DNA of 41,455 nucleotides from contig NZ_AUDG01000036.1 of NCBI RefSeq assembly GCF_000425345.1, positions 1 through 41,455 of the forward strand, given 5' to 3'. This stretch comes from Rheinheimera baltica DSM 14885 (GTDB lineage Bacteria; Pseudomonadota; Gammaproteobacteria; Enterobacterales; Alteromonadaceae). The notes below the pieces were generated by a model. It was given only the letters and a program-made list of their open reading frames with translations. It was not told the origin of the DNA and did not search any database. Positions within the stretch are counted from its first letter, which is position 1. Every line of letters starts with the position of its first letter. A program made the position numbers and the translations under genes. Of this stretch, positions 7,818 to 15,415 are shown piece by piece.

Positions 7818-10800
7818 CTACATCGCCTGAACCCGCAGCTCTGCTGACGAGCGTGCGCGGTGTCCCAGCAAGGTGTTTACATCGCTGGTTTTTGGTTTAA
7901 CCAACTTAAATTTGCTTAAGTAGTTGCCAAAATCATTTAAGATTTTTTGCGCTTTGTCGCTGCCAGTTTCTTCAACGTGCTGGTGCAGCAAGCTACGTAA
8001 ATGCTCTTGTAATATTGGCGTGGAAACATCCAACGCTTCTATTAACTCAGGGTTTAATCGCAGTGACAGATCGTCTTGCTCGTCTAGCAAATAAGCAAAA
8101 CCACCCGTCATACCGGCACCAAAGTTAACCCCGGTGCAGCCTAGTACCACCACCACGCCGCCGGTCATATATTCACAGCAGTTATCGCCAGTGCCTTCTA
8201 CTACCGCTAACGCGCCGGAGTTACGTACCGCAAAGCGCTCGCCTACTTGCCCGGCAGCGTATAAACGCCCGCCAGTGGCACCATACAAACAAGTATTACC
8301 GGCTATGGTAAAACCGTTTTTGGCGAAGCTGGCGCCCTTGGCCGGGAAAATGGCCAACTGGCCGCCGGTCATGCCTTTGCCGACATAGTCGTTGGCGTCA
8401 CCTTGCAACGACATATGTAAGCCGCCAGCATTCCACACGCCAAAGCTTTGGCCGGCGGTGCCATTAAAACGAATGCGGATGGGGTCGGTTGCCATACCTT
8501 GATTGCCATGCTGGCGTGCAATAAAACCCGATAACGCAGCGCCTACGGAACGGTCGGTATTGCGAATGTTCAGGCTAAGCTGACCACCGGTTTTATGTAG
8601 CACCATTTGCTCGCAGCGTTTGACTAAATCCTGGTTTAACTTGCCTTCGTCAAACGGCGTATTGTTTTGTACACAAAACAGCGCTTTGTCTGACGTAACA
8701 CCACTGGCTTGCAAAATAGGCGTTAGATCCAGGCGGGCCTGCTTTTGTGTTTCGCTGTCTTTGATTGCCAGTAAATCAGTGCGGCCAATTAGCTGGGTAA
8801 GCTCTGTAACGCCTAACTGCGCCATTAGTTCCCGTACCTCAAAAGCTAAGAACTTAAAGTAGTTCATTACCATTTCAGGTAAACCGGTAAAGTGGTCACG
8901 GCGCAAGGTTTCATCTTGTGTAGCAACACCGGTGGCGCAGTTATTTAAATGGCAAATACGTAAAAACTTACAGCCCAACGCCACCATTGGGCCAGTGCCG
9001 AAGCCAAAACTTTCAGCACCTAAAATAGCCGCTTTAATAACATCTAAACCGGTTTTTAAACCGCCATCTACCTGCAAACGCACGCGGTCACGCAGGCCGT
9101 TTTCAACCAGGGCCTGGTGTACTTCGGCTAAGCCTAATTCCCATGGGCTGCCGGCATATTTTACTGATGTCAGTGGGCTGGCACCGGTGCCGCCGTCATA
9201 ACCGGAAACAGTGATTAAATCGGCATAGGCTTTGGCCACACCAGCGGCGATAGTACCAATGCCGGGTTCTGACACTAATTTCACCGAAATAAGTGCCTGC
9301 GGGTTAACCTGCTTTAAATCAAAAATAAGCTGGGCTAAGTCTTCAATAGAATAAATATCATGATGCGGCGGCGGTGAAATAAGCGTTACGCCAGGCACCG
9401 AGTAACGCAGCCGGGCAATTTCGGCAGTAACTTTTTCACCCGGTAACTGGCCACCTTCGCCTGGCTTAGCGCCCTGGGCTACTTTAATTTGGATAACTTC
9501 AGCGTTAACCAGGTAATGCGGCGTAACACCAAAGCGGCCCGATGCCACTTGTTTAATTTTAGAGTTTTTCTCGGTGCCAAAACGGCGAGGGTCTTCACCA
9601 CCTTCACCTGAGTTAGAGCGCCCGCCTAAACGGTTCATTGCAATGGCTAAGGCTTCATGTGCTTCGGGGCTTAAGGCACCGATAGACATGGCGGCGCTGT
9701 CAAAGCGCGGATACAGGTTTTGCTCGCTTTCCACCTGTTCCAGCGGCACCGGTGTGCTGTCTGCCAATTTAAACAAGTCGCGTAAATGGGCAATAGGGCG
9801 CTGATTCACAATACTGCTGTACTGCTGATAATCTTCATATTTGCCCGAACGCACGGCTTTTTGCAGGGTTTGCACCACGTCGGGGTTGTAGGCATGGTAC
9901 TCGCCATCGTGTACGTACTTTAATAAACCACCGTGGTTTAGTGGCTTGCGTTTTAGCCAGGCCACCTTGGCTAATTGCTGTATATCTTGTTCAAAATCGA
10001 CAAAACCTGCACCGCCAATGCGTGACGGAATATCAGCGAAGCATTGTTGCATTACGGCTTGATCTATACCCACTGCCTCAAACAGGTTTGAACAACGATA
10101 ACTTGCGACCGTTGATATACCCATTTTCGACATGATTTTATACAGGCCTTTATTAATGCCTTTGCGGTAATTAAGTACTGCATTGCGGGCTGTTAAGGTA
10201 ATAACGCCTTTTTCAACCAGCTGCTCTACCGTTTCGTACGCCATAAACGGATAAACACCAGTAGCGCCTAAACCAATTAATACAGCAAAATGGTGTGAGT
10301 CACGGGCAGAAGCGGTTTCAACAATGATGTTAGAGTCACAGCGCAGCTGAGCATTAACCAGTGCATGCTGTACCGCACCCACTGCCATTGCAGCCGGGAT
10401 AGGTAACTTGCCTTGTTCAATACGGCGGTCGGTTAATATTACCAGTACCACATTGTTGTCACGTACGGCACTGATAACATTGTCACACAGTTGCTTTACG
10501 GCTTGCTCAAGGTTGAGTGTGGCCGGGTCGAAGTTCAGTGAGAAAATCTGATGCTTGTAATACTTTTCATCGGCTTGTTTTAGCTGTTTTAAGTCAGAAT
10601 ACATCAGCACCGGTGATTCAAACTGAATACGACGGGCGTAACCGGCGGTTTCTTTAAATACGTTATGCTCACGGCCAATACTGGTGGCCAGCGACATAAC
10701 ATGAGATTCACGCAGTGGGTCGATAGGCGGGTTAGTTACCTGCGCAAACTGTTGGCGAAAGTAATCAAACAAGGTACGAGGCTTACGCGACAGCACCGCC

Positions 10801-12278
10801 ATTGGCGTGTCATCGCCCATAGAGCCAACTGCCTCCTGGCCATCTTTGGCCAGTACGGTCATTACCTGATCAATTTCTTCGTAGCTGTAATTAAACAGCT
10901 TGTGATACACCAGCATGTCATCATCGGTAAATACCCGCTTGCCAATTAAATCAGTTTCGTACTGCTCATAAGGCACTAGCCGCTGCACGTTAGCATTTAG
11001 CCAGTCGCGATAGGTATGACGCGCCATTAAATCGGTGTCAATTTCATCTGAGCGCCAGATTTTGCCGGTAGTGGTATCTATTGCTAACATTTCGCCCGGG
11101 CCTACGCGGCCTTTTTCGACCACTTCATCTGGCGTGTAGTCCCAAATACCTACTTCTGAGGCTAGTGTAATCAGTTTGTCGCGGGTTATAACAAAGCGGG
11201 CAGGGCGCAAGCCGTTGCGGTCAAGATTACAGGCTACGTGTTGCCCGTTGGTCATAACAATGCCGGCCGGGCCGTCCCACGGCTCCATATGCATGGAGTT
11301 AAATTCGTAAAACGCTTTTAAGTTGTCATCCATTACGCGGTTGCCCTGCCAGGCTGGTGGCACTAACAAACGCATGGCGCGGAATAAATCCATGCCGCCG
11401 GCTAACAGCAGCTCAAGCATATTATCCAGTGAGCTGGAGTCAGAGCCACTTTGACTGACAAACGGCGCGGCGTCTTGTAAATCGCTTAACAACGGTGAGG
11501 CAAATTTATATTGCCGGGCACGGGCCCATTGGCGGTTGCCGGTAATGGTATTAATTTCACCGTTATGCGCTAAAAAGCGAAATGGCTGTGCCAACTGCCA
11601 ACGTGGCATGGTGTTAGTGGAAAAGCGCTGATGGAATACGCAAATAGCCGTTTCCATGCGAATGTCGGCTAAATCGAGATAATAACGCGGCAAATCTGCC
11701 GGCATCATCAGGCCTTTAAAAACGGTAACCAGTGATGAAAAGCTAGGGATATAAAAATCGGCATCGTCGCTAAGTTGTTTCTCAATGCGCCGACGCACCA
11801 TATATAAGCGGCGTTCTAAGTCGTGATCGCCCCAGCCGTGCGGGGCATTGACAATAACCTGCTCTATGGACGGCATAGAGTTAAGCGCCAGCGGGCCAAG
11901 CACGCTGCTGTCTACTGGCACAGTTCGCCATGCCACCAGCGTTAGGGTTTCGCTGGCTATTTCACGGGCGATAATTTTTTTGGCTAAAGCCGCCTTTACT
12001 GGATCCTGGCTGAAAAAAATCATGCCGACGCCATATTTTTTTGCCAGATTCCAGCCGTTCTCTTGTGCAATGGCGCGGAAAAAACTATCCGGCTTCTGCA
12101 TCAATAAACCACAACCATCGCCGGTTTTACCGTCAGCGGAAATGCCGCCGCGATGTTGCATCCGGTCAAGGCCGTTAATTGCGGTTCTGACGATCCGGTG
12201 GCTGGCAGCGCCTTCCAAATGCGCTATCAGACCGAAGCCACAGTTTTCTCTTGCCTGACTGTGTTGGTACAACGCCAT
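7818..12278 (-). CDS. gltB: Glutamate synthase (NADPH), large subunit
   Basis: A 1486-aa protein, the normal length for proteobacterial GltB. The first 12 residues are a propeptide: the class-II amidotransferase nucleophile is C13 (ENCGFGLIAHL). The glutaminase domain is followed by the central domain, the FMN-binding synthase domain (from about residue 850, AAMSIGALSPEAHEALA, SNSGEGGEDP), the 3Fe-4S cysteines around 1102-1113 (CKFLRICHLNNC) and the GXGXG beta-helix near 1300-1420. The start has a strong GGAGGTG ribosome site. It is the first gene of gltBD. A candidate promoter lies about 180 bp upstream. It ties ammonium assimilation to the neighbouring arginine/aspartate-releasing cluster. 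Confidence 0.97.
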   Translation of the reverse strand: MALYQHSQARENCGFGLIAHLEGAASHRIVRTAINGLDRMQHRGGISADGKTGDGCGLLMQKPDSFFRAIAQENGWNLAKKYGVGMIFFSQDPVKAALAKKIIAREIASETLTLVAWRTVPVDSSVLGPLALNSMPSIEQVIVNAPHGWGDHDLERRLYMVRRRIEKQLSDDADFYIPSFSSLVTVFKGLMMPADLPRYYLDLADIRMETAICVFHQRFSTNTMPRWQLAQPFRFLAHNGEINTITGNRQWARARQYKFASPLLSDLQDAAPFVSQSGSDSSSLDNMLELLLAGGMDLFRAMRLLVPPAWQGNRVMDDNLKAFYEFNSMHMEPWDGPAGIVMTNGQHVACNLDRNGLRPARFVITRDKLITLASEVGIWDYTPDEVVEKGRVGPGEMLAIDTTTGKIWRSDEIDTDLMARHTYRDWLNANVQRLVPYEQYETDLIGKRVFTDDDMLVYHKLFNYSYEEIDQVMTVLAKDGQEAVGSMGDDTPMAVLSRKPRTLFDYFRQQFAQVTNPPIDPLRESHVMSLATSIGREHNVFKETAGYARRIQFESPVLMYSDLKQLKQADEKYYKHQIFSLNFDPATLNLEQAVKQLCDNVISAVRDNNVVLVILTDRRIEQGKLPIPAAMAVGAVQHALVNAQLRCDSNIIVETASARDSHHFAVLIGLGATGVYPFMAYETVEQLVEKGVITLTARNAVLNYRKGINKGLYKIMSKMGISTVASYRCSNLFEAVGIDQAVMQQCFADIPSRIGGAGFVDFEQDIQQLAKVAWLKRKPLNHGGLLKYVHDGEYHAYNPDVVQTLQKAVRSGKYEDYQQYSSIVNQRPIAHLRDLFKLADSTPVPLEQVESEQNLYPRFDSAAMSIGALSPEAHEALAIAMNRLGGRSNSGEGGEDPRRFGTEKNSKIKQVASGRFGVTPHYLVNAEVIQIKVAQGAKPGEGGQLPGEKVTAEIARLRYSVPGVTLISPPPHHDIYSIEDLAQLIFDLKQVNPQALISVKLVSEPGIGTIAAGVAKAYADLITVSGYDGGTGASPLTSVKYAGSPWELGLAEVHQALVENGLRDRVRLQVDGGLKTGLDVIKAAILGAESFGFGTGPMVALGCKFLRICHLNNCATGVATQDETLRRDHFTGLPEMVMNYFKFLAFEVRELMAQLGVTELTQLIGRTDLLAIKDSETQKQARLDLTPILQASGVTSDKALFCVQNNTPFDEGKLNQDLVKRCEQMVLHKTGGQLSLNIRNTDRSVGAALSGFIARQHGNQGMATDPIRIRFNGTAGQSFGVWNAGGLHMSLQGDANDYVGKGMTGGQLAIFPAKGASFAKNGFTIAGNTCLYGATGGRLYAAGQVGERFAVRNSGALAVVEGTGDNCCEYMTGGVVVVLGCTGVNFGAGMTGGFAYLLDEQDDLSLRLNPELIEALDVSTPILQEHLRSLLHQHVEETGSDKAQKILNDFGNYLSKFKLVKPKTSDVNTLLGHRARSSAELRVQAM

Positions 12279-12592
12279 GACTCACCTCCAAACTTGTCCT
12301 GATATTTAATAAATATTAATTATTTATGAATTATTATTCTTTTAAGTGATTTTTTTGCTGCTGAAAGAAAATAACGGTTACTCTTTCAGAGGTCAATGCG
12401 CTGTAGAGTATTTGCTCTGGAAGTTTTTAGCCATCTAAACGTTCAAGAACTGACATGTATACCTTTAATAGATTAAAAAAGCAAGCTGACTTTAAAGTGC
12501 TATACCTTGCACTAATCGCAGTTAGCATACTTTTCAAAATGAAAATTAATTACATGAATTGGCGATATTTTTGCCGTTTATAACGGTTGGCA
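12279..12592. other. gltB leader and upstream region
   Basis: An AT-rich non-coding stretch between gltB and the dipeptidase gene. It holds the gltB promoter candidate (12456-12484), a long untranslated leader and an inverted repeat CTGAAAGA/TCTTTCAG (12361-12368 and 12382-12389) inside the leader. No small gene or riboswitch was recognised. Confidence 0.5.
12456..12484 (-). promoter_or_regulatory. Candidate sigma-70 promoter of gltBD
   Basis: On the minus strand TTGCTT (12479-12484) and TATACA (12456-12461) are separated by 17 bp. Transcription would start near 12449 and leave about 170 nt of leader before gltB. Confidence 0.42.
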
Positions 12593-12622
12593 CAAAAAAA
12601 AAGCTGCAAATGCAGCTTTTTT
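12593..12622 (-). terminator. Intrinsic terminator downstream of iadA
   Basis: AAAAAAGCTGC and GCAGCTTTTTT form a stem with a 4-base loop; on the minus strand it is followed by a run of about nine T. It lies about 50 bp beyond the iadA stop and separates the iadA transcript from gltB. Confidence 0.82.
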
Positions 12623-12669
12623 AATAACTATTGTATGTGCAGATGCGCCATATTTATGCGCTTCTGCTT

Positions 12670-13848
12670 TTACTCAAAAGTACCTTTTACTATGGCGTTG
12701 CCCTGTTGAACTAATAGGGTTCCTTTGCCAATAACATCACGGATCTGCAAGTTATCCTTGTGCAGTAATACGATATCTGCGTCACAATTTTCAGCAACAC
12801 GTCCTTTGTGTTTTAAGCCTAATATTGCTGCGGGTGAGGCAGATATACTACAAATAGCATCTGACAGTGATACCTTGTGCTGCATTACCGCGTCGCGGGC
12901 GGCCTGATACAAGCTTTGTACACTGCCTACTTGTAAGCCCAATAGTTCGCCTTCGTCATCGTAAATAGGCAAGCTGGCATTGCCATCGGAACTGAGTGTT
13001 AACTGCATGATATTAATGCCATGCTGAAGTGCTTCTGCTAATGCTGCAGCAGCGGCTACTTCACCGTGTTTGAGATCAAATTCCGTAGTGCTGGTGGTAA
13101 AGTCAATTACGCCACCTTTTAATGCAAACTCAAGCCCGGCTTCAAATACCCTGCGGTTGCGGTTCATGTGCGTTGGGTAAAACTGTTTTAGTTTTAACTC
13201 GGTACCGGCAACGGCTTGGTATATCGGTTGTAAAATACGTTCACCAGCGCCCATATGCACGCTCACCACGCCACTTTTACCGGCTAATATGCCACCAACG
13301 CGAGCAGCTGCCGCCACTTTGCGTATTTCATCAGTGGTGGGCTGAGACGAACGATGATCACTGATGGCAATTTCGCCAACACCAATAAATTTATCGATGA
13401 GAATTAAATCATCCGTAATATTGCCCATCAAGGTGCGACAAGGAATTTCATACGAGCCGGTATGGCAATAGGTGGTAATGCCTTCAGATTCCAGCGCATG
13501 GGCCTTAGCCAGTAAATTTGTCAGGGTGCGGGTAGTGGCATCGGTACCCAGCACACCAACTGCTGTGGTGACACCACCTAAAGTTGCATCGGTAAGCTGC
13601 ATTTCGGGTGTGCGGGTAGCAAAGCCACCTTCGCCACCGCCGCCAATAAAATGCACTAACGAGTCAACAAAGCCAGGGGTAAGATAGCAGTCTGTTGCAT
13701 TTATAACCTGAACGGGCAGGTTACTACTTGCCAGATTAAAATTAGTGCCAATAGCAGCTATTTTACTACCGGCGATAACTACGTCCTGTCTGCCAAGTGA
13801 CAGCGGTGCTATCAGCTCAGCATTCTTTATTAGAATTATAGCGTTCAA
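12670..13848 (-). CDS. iadA: Isoaspartyl dipeptidase (metal site variant)
   Basis: A 392-aa amidohydrolase matching IadA (E. coli 390 aa), which hydrolyses beta-aspartyl dipeptides such as beta-Asp-Arg from cyanophycin. Recognised by GGGGEGGFATRTPE, ISDHRSSQP, PTHMNRN, TLSSDGNASLP and IPCRT. By alignment with E. coli: E73, Y133, H198, H227 and D288 are conserved. The carbamylated Lys162 is replaced by E159 (as known for the Colwellia psychrerythraea enzyme, which uses Glu there). The first His of the HxH metal motif is Leu (L64; sequence VDSLVHFIGG), leaving H66. The codon reads TTA clearly. It is the last gene of the minus-strand run receptor-yfcC-iadA, 30 bp after the carrier gene. The fold is certain; activity is less so because of L64. 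Confidence 0.9.
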   Translation of the reverse strand: MNAIILIKNAELIAPLSLGRQDVVIAGSKIAAIGTNFNLASSNLPVQVINATDCYLTPGFVDSLVHFIGGGGEGGFATRTPEMQLTDATLGGVTTAVGVLGTDATTRTLTNLLAKAHALESEGITTYCHTGSYEIPCRTLMGNITDDLILIDKFIGVGEIAISDHRSSQPTTDEIRKVAAAARVGGILAGKSGVVSVHMGAGERILQPIYQAVAGTELKLKQFYPTHMNRNRRVFEAGLEFALKGGVIDFTTSTTEFDLKHGEVAAAAALAEALQHGINIMQLTLSSDGNASLPIYDDEGELLGLQVGSVQSLYQAARDAVMQHKVSLSDAICSISASPAAILGLKHKGRVAENCDADIVLLHKDNLQIRDVIGKGTLLVQQGNAIVKGTFE

Positions 13849-13878
13849 AATTTTTACCTCATTATTGTCGCTGGGCGA

Positions 13879-15363
13879 TTACTGATAGCCGATGGCGACA
13901 GCGAGTAACATAAAGGAGCTGGCGAGCAAGAACAGCCACAGCTGTAATTTCCAGACAAACTTGAACCACACTGTCCAGTCAACGCGGACTACACCCAAGC
14001 AGCCAATTAACGCGGCAGAGGTTGGAATAATGCAATTGGTTAAGCCATCACCCAGCTGAAATGCTAATACGGCAATTTGGCGGGAAAGTCCGACTAAATC
14101 GGCCAGTGGTGCAATAAGCGGCATAGTTAACGCCGCTTGACCTGAGCCAGAGGCAACGAAAAAGTTAAAAATGGACTGAATAACGAGCATTAGCCAAGCC
14201 GATAAATAGGTAGGTAAGTCTCCCAGTGCCTGGCCGGAGTAATACAGCAGGGTGTTAAGCACGGAAGGGTCTTCCGGGTTTTCTCCACCTAACATTAACA
14301 CGATGCCTTTTGCCATGCCGACGATCAGTGCCGCCGGTAATAGCTCTGCAGCGCCTTGTTTAAAACCATCTGCGGCTTCGTTCATACTTAAGCGTTTGCC
14401 TAATACGGCAATAACGGCGATAACGATACCTATAGTAAAAAACTGGCTGGCAATTTCTGGTATATAATATTTGCGCGTTGTAACGCCCCAAATAATCCAA
14501 ACCAAACCGGCGAAAAATGCCAATAAAATAGTGCTGTCTAACGCACTGTATTGGTGTTTAGCGTCGGCGGTTTGTTGGGCACGGAGCTTCTGATCCGTGT
14601 GATAACTTAATGACGTTTCAGGGGCGGTTTTTATCTTGGCGGCATAACGCATGGTAAAAACAATGCCAAAGGTGGTAAATACCAACCACATGGCTATGCG
14701 CAGGTTTGCACCAGACATTAGTGGTATTTCGGCAATGCCTTGGGCAATAGAGACATTAAAGGGGTTCATCCATGAGGTGGCGAAACCAATTTGTGTCGCA
14801 ACATAGGTCACCAACACTGTGGTGATGGCGTCGTAGCCCAACGCCAGCATTAATGGCAGCAATACAATGCAAAATGCTATTGCTTCTTCGCCCATACCAA
14901 ATACGGCACCGCCTAAAGAAAATAAACCAAACATTAATGGAATAAATAAAAACTCCATCCGTTTCGTCTTTTCTATTAAGGCAAGTATGCCGTTATGAAT
15001 GGCACCGGTTTTCATGATTATGCCAAAAGCACCACCAGTGAGCAGAATAAAGGCCACTACACCAACAGCTGAACCCCATTTATTGCCCGAGACCAATCCT
15101 TCAAAAGCATAATTAAAAAAGCCAATACCGCCGCCTTCTGCAAACAGAGGCACACCTTGTTGGCTGTCCTGCACCAATGTGAAGCTATTAGGATCAATTT
15201 TGCCTTTTAATTTAGTCGCACCTTCAGCAACGGGAGCGGGTTCGGTTAGGGTAAAAACCCCGGCCGGAATAAGGTGTGATGCAATAGCAGCCAGTATCAT
15301 TACGAAAAATAGAATGATAAAGGCGTCAGGCATCGACACCGGTTTATTGTGTACGGTAGACAT
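13879..15363 (-). CDS. YfcC family inner-membrane transporter
   Basis: A 494-aa polytopic membrane protein of the YfcC/DcuC-like group in the ion transporter superfamily (E. coli YfcC is 506 aa). It has about 12 membrane segments and family blocks such as FSLGGAVFGMGEEAIAFC, IGFATSWMNPFNVSIAQGIA, NFFVASGSGQAALTMPL and FQLGDGLTNCIIPTSAALIG. Members are thought to carry amino acids, peptides or dicarboxylates. Lying between a TonB receptor and an isoaspartyl dipeptidase, and divergent from a cyanophycinase, it most likely brings beta-Asp-Arg or its products across the inner membrane. This substrate is inferred from context. Spacing to iadA is 30 bp and to the receptor 52 bp. Confidence 0.9.
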   Translation of the reverse strand: MSTVHNKPVSMPDAFIILFFVMILAAIASHLIPAGVFTLTEPAPVAEGATKLKGKIDPNSFTLVQDSQQGVPLFAEGGGIGFFNYAFEGLVSGNKWGSAVGVVAFILLTGGAFGIIMKTGAIHNGILALIEKTKRMEFLFIPLMFGLFSLGGAVFGMGEEAIAFCIVLLPLMLALGYDAITTVLVTYVATQIGFATSWMNPFNVSIAQGIAEIPLMSGANLRIAMWLVFTTFGIVFTMRYAAKIKTAPETSLSYHTDQKLRAQQTADAKHQYSALDSTILLAFFAGLVWIIWGVTTRKYYIPEIASQFFTIGIVIAVIAVLGKRLSMNEAADGFKQGAAELLPAALIVGMAKGIVLMLGGENPEDPSVLNTLLYYSGQALGDLPTYLSAWLMLVIQSIFNFFVASGSGQAALTMPLIAPLADLVGLSRQIAVLAFQLGDGLTNCIIPTSAALIGCLGVVRVDWTVWFKFVWKLQLWLFLLASSFMLLAVAIGYQ

Positions 15364-15391
15364 AAAAGTTACCTGTGAAAGTAGATAAAAC

Positions 15392-15409
15392 GGGGGAGCA
15401 TGCTCCCCC
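15392..15409. repeat. Perfect 18-bp palindrome between receptor and yfcC genes
   Basis: GGGGGAGCATGCTCCCCC is a perfect palindrome in the 52-bp gap of the operon, 7 bp beyond the receptor stop region. On the minus strand it is followed by GTTTTATC, a poor T-tract. It could be a leaky terminator or an mRNA end-stabiliser giving more receptor than carrier. Confidence 0.6.
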
Positions 15410-15415
15410 TACGAC

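Noticed and set aside
12279..12600. Riboswitch in the long gltB leader
   Set aside because: Only one 8-bp inverted repeat is seen, and no conserved glutamine, glycine or other known aptamer core could be recognised.
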